Below are positions 57,764 to 64,000 of a stretch of DNA of 64,000 nucleotides, in pieces. The stretch lies in contig NZ_NMUL01000038.1 of assembly GCF_002234595.1 (NCBI RefSeq), positions 186,001 through 250,000 on the forward strand, given 5' to 3'. The translations under genes were made by a program, and so were the position numbers. The notes under the pieces were generated by a model that worked only from the letters and a program-made list of their open reading frames with translations, was not told the origin of the DNA and searched no databases. Each line of letters starts with the position of its first letter. The first letter of the stretch is position 1. Origin of the DNA: Amycolatopsis vastitatis. GTDB lineage: Bacteria > Actinomycetota > Actinomycetes > Mycobacteriales > Pseudonocardiaceae.

Positions 57764-59665
57764 ATGACGACTACGGACTCGGCACGCAGCGAGGACTGGC
57801 CAAGATGCGTGAAGATCCTCGGGGAGCCAGACGATCGGTGTCGTGGAGTTCAGATCGACGGCTTCGACCGCTGTCTCGCGCACCTGGACCCAACGGAACT
57901 CAACACCTTCCTCTCGGGGCTCTTCCCTGGAGCTGACCTCGACGTTCGCGGTACCGCTTTCGATTCGCAGTTGCTCAGGCAGCTCATGCAGGCTGTCACA
58001 ACACACAGCTCGTCACCTCCAAGGGCGGAACTCCGTCGCTCTGACTTCCGCGGCGCGACCTTCGCCCAGGGTGCCGGTTTTGGCCGCGCGAACTTCGCTG
58101 AGGGCGCCGACTTCCGTGGCGCAACCTTCACCCAAGGCGGCTACTTCGGTGGCGCAACCTTCGCTGAGGGCGCCTACTTCAGCGGCGCAACCTTCACGCA
58201 AGACGCCTACTTCAGCGGTGCAACCTTCACCAAGTACACTTCCTTCAAAGACGCGACCTTCGCCCAGGACTCGTACTTCGACCACGCGACCTTCACCAAG
58301 AACATCTCCTTTTCCGGCGCGACCTTCACCGAGGACGCCTCCTTCTCCGGTGCGACCTTCACTAAGAACGCCGACTTCGAAGCCGCGACCTTCACTGAGG
58401 GCGGCTACTTCAACGGCGCAACCTTCACTAAGACCGCCTTCTTCAGAGGCGCGACCTTCACCGAGGACGCCTACTTCAACGACGCGACCTTCACTGAGGG
58501 CGCCTACTTTGGCGAGGCGACTTTCACCAAGAAGGTCTCCTTCAGCGGGGCAACTTTCTCCAGATGCGAACGCCTGGGTCCGCTAACGGCTGAACAGCTC
58601 GACGTCTGCGGGACGCAGTTTGGGGTCGCCGTCGTCGTCGAGGCCGAGGCTGGCGAGGTCTCTTGTCAGCGGGCGCGGTTCTCCGGAGGCGTGGAACTGC
58701 GGGTTCGACATGGCCGGGTCGACCTCGCTGAAGTCCTGTTCGGAGCAGCTTCGTCGCTCGGTCCATCAGCGTCAGCACGCGCTACAGAAGCGAAGGTCAA
58801 GAGCTGGCGTGAGAAGAACAACGCCATTGATCACCGTCCGGTACTGACGTCTCTTCGCGGGACCGACGTGTCAGAACTGGCACTTACCGACGTTGATTTG
58901 CGATGGTGTCGCTTCGCGGGGGCGCATCACCTGGACAAGCTGCGCATCGAGGGCGACAGTCCGTTCCCGCAGCCGCCGCGGCGAGTGCGAGCCTTGGGGC
59001 GGCCTAGACGGCAGGTGATATTCGAAGAGCATCCATGGCGAGCTCAGCGGATGCCGAAGTCAGGGTGGCTTGCTTCTGGCCCGTTCGACACTGAGCAGGT
59101 GGAGCAGGTTGGGCCGGGGCGGCTGGCTGCACTGTATCGCTCGTTGCGCAAAGCGCTAGAGGACGGCAAGAACGAGGCAGGCGCCGGGGACTTCTACTTC
59201 GGTGAACAAGAGGCCCGCCGACGTGCCGTCGGAACGTCATTCGTCGAGCGGGCGGTGCTCTGGGCGTACTGGTTGATCTCCGGATACGGGCAGCGTGCAT
59301 CACGCGCCATTACCGCGCTTGTTGGGATAGTCGCCGTGCTGGCTGTTGTACTGATCACGTGCGGCCTGCCCGTGGCTGGGCCGACGTCGCAGTCCACGAC
59401 GGTGACTCGCGCAGTACCTGGCGGTGGCCAGGAGACCGTCACTACCTCCAGGGACGTTGCGCCACAGCTGCCGCCAGGGGATGCCCGGTGGACCCTTGAC
59501 CGCGTCGACACTTCGGTGCGCATCGCCCTGGGGGCGGTCGCGTTCCGGGACGCCGGCCAGAAACTGACATCAGTAGGGACCTGGGCGGTCATGGTGGCCC
59601 GCTTCGTCGGCCCGATCCTGCTCGCTCTGGCCGCGCTCGCCGTGCGCGCCCGGGTAAAACGATGA
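57764..59665 (+). CDS. Membrane-anchored pentapeptide-type repeat protein, copy 1
   Basis: 633 residues. An N-terminal domain of 96 residues with several Cys/His (CVKILGEPDDRCRGVQIDGF), then 15 complete 11-residue repeats of type GATFTxxAYFS from residue 97, a second region (CERLGPLTAEQLDVCGTQFG, ALTDVDLRWCRFAGAHHLDKL), and two or more C-terminal membrane helices (ITALVGIVAVLAVVLITCG, ARFVGPILLALAALAV). The repeat should form a right-handed beta-helix in the cytoplasm, anchored by the C-terminus. Close paralogue at 62518. Function unknown; inside a tRNA-linked island, next to a NACHT gene. Confidence 0.85.
   Translation: MTTTDSARSEDWPRCVKILGEPDDRCRGVQIDGFDRCLAHLDPTELNTFLSGLFPGADLDVRGTAFDSQLLRQLMQAVTTHSSSPPRAELRRSDFRGATFAQGAGFGRANFAEGADFRGATFTQGGYFGGATFAEGAYFSGATFTQDAYFSGATFTKYTSFKDATFAQDSYFDHATFTKNISFSGATFTEDASFSGATFTKNADFEAATFTEGGYFNGATFTKTAFFRGATFTEDAYFNDATFTEGAYFGEATFTKKVSFSGATFSRCERLGPLTAEQLDVCGTQFGVAVVVEAEAGEVSCQRARFSGGVELRVRHGRVDLAEVLFGAASSLGPSASARATEAKVKSWREKNNAIDHRPVLTSLRGTDVSELALTDVDLRWCRFAGAHHLDKLRIEGDSPFPQPPRRVRALGRPRRQVIFEEHPWRAQRMPKSGWLASGPFDTEQVEQVGPGRLAALYRSLRKALEDGKNEAGAGDFYFGEQEARRRAVGTSFVERAVLWAYWLISGYGQRASRAITALVGIVAVLAVVLITCGLPVAGPTSQSTTVTRAVPGGGQETVTTSRDVAPQLPPGDARWTLDRVDTSVRIALGAVAFRDAGQKLTSVGTWAVMVARFVGPILLALAALAVRARVKR
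58052..58579 (+). repeat. 33-bp tandem repeats in copy 1 (15 units plus partial)
   Basis: Units of 33 bases encode 11 residues with Phe at positions 4 and 10, spacing 6 and 5. The core GCGACCTTCACC recurs. Fifteen complete units end at 58546, then a partial one. Confidence 0.9.
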
Positions 59666-59971
59666 CAGACCGGAATGAGCTTCTGATCCGTAGTTTTAGC
59701 GCTGACCTGCGGATAGTCGGCGGCCTGGGCATCGGGGGCACGAGTGGCAGCAAACCGGGCATGATCGGCACGGGTGCACAGCAGTTCGTGGACCAGAAGG
59801 TGGACCAAGATCCCGGCTCGCTCAGCGACCGGATTGCAGCACAGGGCGACCGTCGCCACAGCGCAAGGTTCCGCTTGACGACTGCGCGACGGTCCCGCAC
59901 AATTCGAACACGCGTTCGATCAATGACTTGGATTGTTCGTGGCTTCCCGCGCGGGCGTCTCGGGTCAGAAA
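59666..59971. other. Gap between convergent repeat-protein and NACHT genes
   Basis: 306 bases. ATG 59662 overlaps the repeat-protein stop (ATGA) and opens a frame into the NACHT gene, but after about 70 codons it becomes an antisense shadow. No known motif; may hold a decayed gene. No clear terminator seen. Confidence 0.3.
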
Positions 59972-62086
59972 TTAGGCGTCTACCGTGGAGAGTGGCGGGG
60001 CGAGCCGGTCCTGCAGTGTCACGTGGCGGAACTGGTAGGTGGGGCCGACGGTGCGTAGGAGGTGCCGGGCGCGCGCGTCTTCGAGGAAACGGCCGAGCAG
60101 CAGCGGCGTGCGCCAGCGGATCCGGAAGTAGATCTGGCTCAGGATGACCAGCCACGCCTCGGTCGAAAAGAGCCCCATCAAGAGCCCGAACGCCACATAG
60201 AGGCTGCGCGCAAGGATGTCAGGAAGATGGCCATTATTGCCCGCACTAACTGCCAGTCCTAGCAGCAAGCCTAAGCTGAGCTTGACGGCGAGGTCGGCTC
60301 GCCAGAGCCCATGCGGCCGCATGGCAGCGGGCGGATCGATCCAGTCCGACATGATCGCAATCACGGCACCAGCGAGGGTAATGCAGGCGAAGAGGATCCC
60401 GCGGAGCACGTCGGAAAAGATGAGTGCCATCACGACGCCGCCCATGACGTCGACGAGGACGATGGCGATAAGCCTGATGAAGATGACCCCGAGGGTGAAT
60501 GTCGAGACGAAGTCGCCCCACATGGTGCGCCAACTGGACACCTTACCGACTGTCGTCGGCCTGACCCCTGGGAACCATCCCGCCGCGGCCCCGAACAGCG
60601 TGCCGAAACCGAGCCCTCCCACCGCGGCAACGAGAAACCCGTGCACGGCTGCGTCCGCGAAGCTGGAGCTGGAGCTGGAGCTGAGTGAGAGTCCCACGAC
60701 GGCCAAGGTACCCACGAGAGCAGCTCCGGCCGCAGCACCAAACAGTGCGCTGATGACGATACGTTTCGGGCGTGGGATCCAGTTCGGGAGGTCCCACCGG
60801 ACGAAGTCGCGGGAACCGTGGTCCCGCAGGTGGGTGGCGAGCATGGTCATCGCGCGGTGGGCGACGTCGGGCGAGTACCGGGGCGGCGGCTGCGCCGGAC
60901 GGGCGGTGTAGGCGGCGGTGATGGCCTGGTCGAGCAGGTGCTGGGTGATGTCGTCCGGGCGGGGGAACCGGACGGTGTCGAGGAGTTCGTCCGGCGTGTG
61001 CCCGGCGGCCGCGACCGGGTAGACGTCGCGGACGAGGGTGATGGTCAGCGGGCTGGTCAGGGCCTGGGCGACGACGCTGCCGGGCTGGTCGGTCAGCGTG
61101 TCGATCAGCTTCCGCCAGTGGGGCGGCGCGGGGTCGGTGAGCGTCTGCACGAGGTGTTCGGCGGCGTCGGACGCGGTCAGCGGTTTGAGTTCCAGGGCGA
61201 CGGCACCGGCCAGGACGTGGTCGCGGGCCGCTTCGACGAGTTCGTCGGTGCGGGTGAGCAGGACCAGCCGCGAGGTGGCCTGCCTGCTGAGGGCCTGAAG
61301 GGCCACCGAGCGCACGGCCTGTGGCATCTCGTCGAGCCCATCGAGGAACACCGAGACGCGTTCGGCGTTCAGGAGCGCGGTCGCCCGGGCCCGGCCCCGG
61401 CGGCCGGCTAGCGGAGGCAGCTCGGTGAGCTTCGTGGTGAGCCATTCCTGAAGCGGAGTGGTCGTGGGATCCCAGTCCTGCAAGGTGAACAGCACAGGGA
61501 CGGGAATCGCGGCGCGGTTGACGGACTGTTCGCGGTAGCGCAGCGCGTCCAGGAGCAGCAGGACGGCCGCCGAGGTCTTGCCGCTGCCGGCGCCTCCGGC
61601 GAGGATGAGCCGTCCGGACGCGAGGCCGCCGTAGACGCGGTGCAGAGTGCGGTGTGTCCCTTCGCGCAGCTGCCGCGCGGTGACGCGTTCGATGCCGGGC
61701 AAGGGCTCGAACCCTGGCCGTCCCCCGGTGGCGGCGGCGAGCGGCCCGGCGACGGGCTCACCGCAACGCTGCCACCGGATGGGCAGCGGCGTGGCCTGGA
61801 GCAGTCCTCGTTCGACGGCGGCGTCCTGCCACTGAACCCGCACGGCCGTGGCGATGACGTCGGTGAGCCCGTCGAGGTCGTGCACGGGAGTCCGCCCGGA
61901 GCCGGCACGCGCGTTCCCGACCTGCCAGAGGGTGAGCAGAATCCCAGCGGCGGCGAGGACGAACTGCCCGTACCCGCTGGCGTTGCCGCGTTCAGTGGGG
62001 TCGAGGAGCGTCACCTGCAGGACCCACCACCCAAGCCCCCCAACGACCATGACGGCGCCGACGACCCACCACCACTTCCGCATCAT
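59972..62086 (-). CDS. Membrane NACHT-type STAND NTPase
   Basis: 704 residues. Two N-terminal helices (KWWWVVGAVMVVGGLGWWVL; FVLAAAGILLTLW), then an NTPase with Walker A GGAGSGKTSA (about 164-173), Walker B VSVFLDGLDEMP (244-255, the DGLDE form of NACHT) and a sensor-1-like LVLLTRTDEL. A helical region (about 340-430) is followed by six or so membrane helices and a soluble tail ending YQFRHVTLQDRLAPPL, typical of actinomycete NACHT membrane proteins. Many bacterial NACHT proteins defend against phage; here this is inference from the island context. Start at 62086 or the adjacent ATG 62083. Confidence 0.85.
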   Translation of the reverse strand: MMRKWWWVVGAVMVVGGLGWWVLQVTLLDPTERGNASGYGQFVLAAAGILLTLWQVGNARAGSGRTPVHDLDGLTDVIATAVRVQWQDAAVERGLLQATPLPIRWQRCGEPVAGPLAAATGGRPGFEPLPGIERVTARQLREGTHRTLHRVYGGLASGRLILAGGAGSGKTSAAVLLLLDALRYREQSVNRAAIPVPVLFTLQDWDPTTTPLQEWLTTKLTELPPLAGRRGRARATALLNAERVSVFLDGLDEMPQAVRSVALQALSRQATSRLVLLTRTDELVEAARDHVLAGAVALELKPLTASDAAEHLVQTLTDPAPPHWRKLIDTLTDQPGSVVAQALTSPLTITLVRDVYPVAAAGHTPDELLDTVRFPRPDDITQHLLDQAITAAYTARPAQPPPRYSPDVAHRAMTMLATHLRDHGSRDFVRWDLPNWIPRPKRIVISALFGAAAGAALVGTLAVVGLSLSSSSSSSFADAAVHGFLVAAVGGLGFGTLFGAAAGWFPGVRPTTVGKVSSWRTMWGDFVSTFTLGVIFIRLIAIVLVDVMGGVVMALIFSDVLRGILFACITLAGAVIAIMSDWIDPPAAMRPHGLWRADLAVKLSLGLLLGLAVSAGNNGHLPDILARSLYVAFGLLMGLFSTEAWLVILSQIYFRIRWRTPLLLGRFLEDARARHLLRTVGPTYQFRHVTLQDRLAPPLSTVDA
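60661..60684. repeat. Hexanucleotide repeat in the NACHT gene
   Basis: About four copies of GAGCTG (plus strand) encode a run of Ser (SLSSSSSSSF) in a membrane loop. Slippage would change length in frame only. Confidence 0.6.
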
Positions 62087-62216
62087 GCCGGATCAGTCGC
62101 ACGGCGAACGCGAGTTGTGACGCTTCGCCGGGAATTCGTGCGATCCCGAGGCCTTGGACGAACGGACGGGCGCGGCAGTCGACGCCTTCCGCCGACATAC
62201 CTCGCCCGCTCGTGGG

Positions 62217-62268
62217 TGGATCCGAGGGGAATCGAACCCCTGACCCCGCCTTGCAAAAGCGCAGGCCT
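62217..62268 (-). tRNA. 3' fragment of a tRNA-Ala-like gene
   Basis: Complement strand: anticodon-loop TTTGCAA (TGC), stem remnant, variable loop, perfect T-arm AGGGG-TTCGATT-CCCCT, and acceptor 3' strand CGGATCCA. No matching 5' acceptor or D-arm is found upstream. It looks like the 3' half left at an attachment site. Confidence 0.65.
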
Positions 62269-62444
62269 ATCCCATCGGGGAACGGCTACGACTGGTCGAC
62301 CTGGCTCAAGCTGTGTCTGGGCTGGCTTGACAGCATCCTCGTGACGGGTGTTCGCAGTCATCGTGATCGTCATTGATCAACTTCATGGCGACCCTCTCGC
62401 CGTGCAGGCGATGTAGCGACCGGAGGCCGTCCAGCGACTCTCAA

Positions 62445-62517
62445 ACGTGCGAATATTGATCCGGGCACAGTCTCGGCAGCCCATCGGCTTCACACCTACC
62501 CACCGAGCCTGTCCACA
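62445..62517 (+). repeat. Duplicated leader, copy 2
   Basis: Counterpart of 57691-57763, same 73-base distance to the start codon. The rest of 62087-62444 holds the tRNA fragment and probably the NACHT promoter; no gene seen. Confidence 0.75.
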
Positions 62518-64000
62518 ATGACGACCACGGACTCTGTCGACACCGGGGGCAAGCCCCCCAGATGCGCGATAATCGTCGGGGAACCAGGCAATCGGTGTCC
62601 TGGAGTTCAGGTCGCCGGCGTCGACCACTGCCTTGCGCACCTGGACCCAACGCAACTCGACACCTTCCTTTCGGAGCTGTCCCCTGGAGCCGACCTCGAC
62701 GTTCGCTATACCACCCTCGATTCAGAGTTGATCAACCGGCTCACGCAGGCTGTCACACCACCCGAGTCACCTCCAAGGCCGCAACTTGGTCGCGCTGACT
62801 TCCGTGGCGCGACGTTCACCGGAGGCGCCTACTTCACCGACACGACCTTCACTAAGAACACCTCCTTCGACGACGCGACCTTCACCGAGAACGCCTATTT
62901 CAGCAGGACGACTTTCGCCCTGCACGCCTCCTTCGACGACGCGACCTTCACCAAGAACGCCTACTTCCGCGACGCGACCTTCACCAAGAACGCCCACTTC
63001 ACCAGCACGACCTTCACCAAGAACGCCCACTTCACCAGCACGACCTTCACCAAGAACGCCCACTTCGTTGGCGCGACCTTCACCAACAACGCCTACTTCG
63101 ACGGCGCGACGTTCACCGAGAACGCCTCCTTCGCCCGCACAACCTTCACCAACAACGCCTACTTCAGGGGGACAATCTTTCCCCGGTGCGAGCGCCTGGG
63201 CCCACTGACGGCCGACCGGCTGGACGTCCGTGGGGCACAGTTCGGGGTCGCGGTCGTCGTCGAGGCCGAAGCCGGCGAGGTCTCTTGCCAGCGGGCGCGA
63301 TTTTCCGGAGGCGTGGAACTGCGTTTCCGACATAGCCGGGTCGATCTCGCCGAAGTCTTGTTTGGCGCTGCCTCCTCCCTCGGCCCGTCAGCGACAGCAC
63401 TCGCTACAGAAGCGCAGGTCAAGAGCTGGCGTGAGAAGAACAGTTCCATTGACCACCGTCCGGTATTGATGTCTCTTCGCGGGACCGACGTGTCAGAACT
63501 GGCACTGACCGACGTTGACCTGCGATGGTGTCGCTTCGCGGGGGCGCATCACCTGGACAAGCTGCGCATCGAGGGCGACAGTCCGTTCCCGCAGTCGCCG
63601 CGGCGAGTGCGGGCCTTGTGGCATCCCAGACGGCAGGTGATATTCGAGGAGCATCCATGGCGAGCTAGATGGAAGCCGACGTCAGGGTGGCTTGCTTCTG
63701 AGCCGTTCGATACCGAGCAGGTGGAGCAGGTTGGGCCGAACCGGCTGGCGGCGTTGTATCGCTCGTTGCGTAAGGCGCTGGAGGACGGCAAGAACGAGGC
63801 CAACGCCGGGGACTTCTACTTCGGTGAGCAAGAGGCCCGCCGACGTGCTGCCGGAACGTCCCCCGTCGAGCGGGCGGTGCTCTGGGCTTACTGGCTGATC
63901 TCCGGGTACGGGCAGCGCGCATCACGCGCCGTCACCGCGCTCGTCGGGGTAGTCGCCGTACTGGCTGTCGTACTGATCACCTGTGGCCTGCCCGCAGCTG
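62518..64000 (+). CDS. Membrane-anchored pentapeptide-type repeat protein, copy 2 (runs off window)
   Basis: Open from ATG 62518 to the window edge with no stop (494 codons). Begins MTTTDSVDTGGKPPRCAIIV; residues 1-96 align with copy 1 without change of length, then 11 complete 11-residue repeats (versus 15 in copy 1), then the same central domain (CERLGPLTADRLDVRGAQFG; WCRFAGAHHLDKLRIEGDS), FGEQEARRRA and the start of the membrane helix ALVGVVAVLAVVLITCGLPA. The part after the repeats is nearly identical to copy 1. By comparison about 140 further residues lie beyond the window. Confidence 0.88.
   Translation, partial: MTTTDSVDTGGKPPRCAIIVGEPGNRCPGVQVAGVDHCLAHLDPTQLDTFLSELSPGADLDVRYTTLDSELINRLTQAVTPPESPPRPQLGRADFRGATFTGGAYFTDTTFTKNTSFDDATFTENAYFSRTTFALHASFDDATFTKNAYFRDATFTKNAHFTSTTFTKNAHFTSTTFTKNAHFVGATFTNNAYFDGATFTENASFARTTFTNNAYFRGTIFPRCERLGPLTADRLDVRGAQFGVAVVVEAEAGEVSCQRARFSGGVELRFRHSRVDLAEVLFGAASSLGPSATALATEAQVKSWREKNSSIDHRPVLMSLRGTDVSELALTDVDLRWCRFAGAHHLDKLRIEGDSPFPQSPRRVRALWHPRRQVIFEEHPWRARWKPTSGWLASEPFDTEQVEQVGPNRLAALYRSLRKALEDGKNEANAGDFYFGEQEARRRAAGTSPVERAVLWAYWLISGYGQRASRAVTALVGVVAVLAVVLITCGLPAA
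62806..63201 (+). repeat. 33-bp tandem repeats in copy 2 (11 units plus partial)
   Basis: Same 33-base/11-residue unit as 58052-58579, but with 11 complete units (to 63168). Units 6-8 (FTKNAHFTST type) are almost identical to each other, suggesting recent expansion. Confidence 0.9.

Noticed and set aside
58052..63201. Tandem 33-base repeats as a CRISPR array
   Set aside because: Units are contiguous without unique spacers and encode an in-frame protein repeat; no cas genes nearby.

Overview
The window is about 64 kb of very GC-rich DNA. Genes are densely packed, with GTG starts, ATGA/GTGA stop-start overlaps, Tat and Sec substrates, SARP, DUF574 and ROK regulators. This fits a soil actinomycete, most likely a Pseudonocardiaceae member such as Amycolatopsis; that placement is inference from gene types, not from a marker gene.

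Layout. 0-3.6 kb: a sensor histidine kinase and a GT39 membrane glycosyltransferase. 3.7-12.6 kb: an accessory block holding a GNAT enzyme, an XRE-sensor/glycosyltransferase pair (4.1-6.5 kb), and a tight four-gene operon (7.7-11.4 kb). That operon encodes an XRE regulator with a helical-barrel domain, a cupin-like protein, a dCTP-deaminase-like protein and a ThiL/PurM-like kinase. It is bracketed on both sides by paralogous small membrane proteins that resemble the N-terminus of actinomycete TraB/FtsK translocases without the motor. 12.7-15.8 kb: a GT2-GtrA fusion and a second GT39 enzyme. 15.9-25 kb: a frameshifted Tat-exported protein, a SARP regulator, a PP2C phosphatase, DUF2127, a GH92 mannosidase under a LacI-type operator, a MerR/erythromycin-esterase operon and an amidohydrolase. 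25-28.3 kb: a TetR-ABC exporter operon with three phased operators. 28.4-35.9 kb: a secreted subtilase, a ROK/xylose-isomerase pair, and a TetR with a divergent YdhR/VOC pair.

35.9-42.5 kb is a seven-gene, translationally coupled operon (inositol-phosphate synthase, UbiA, TIM barrel, EboA, TatD, EboE, AP-superfamily) that looks like an actinobacterial version of the ebo metabolite-trafficking cluster. 42.8-48.9 kb holds an aldo/keto reductase, a DUF574 methyltransferase, a BNR-repeat secreted protein, an autoregulated HTH/hydrolase/DUF4180 operon, small proteins and a PfpI protein. 49-55.4 kb is a divergent signalling pair: a SpoIIE-type phosphatase and a 1553-residue soluble hybrid kinase with about nine HAMP repeats. 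The kinase 3' end runs antisense through a tRNA-Gly gene.

55.4-64 kb is a tRNA-linked mobile island: tRNA-Pro, a tyrosine integrase with an eight-cysteine insert, an excisionase, and two copies of a membrane protein built from an 11-residue pentapeptide-type repeat (15 versus 11 units). The copies flank a membrane NACHT-type STAND NTPase and the 3' half of a tRNA-Ala-like gene. The second copy has no stop before the window ends. The best candidates for undescribed systems are the 7.7-11.4 kb operon, the 4.1-6.5 kb sensor/glycosyltransferase pair and the repeat-protein/NACHT island.
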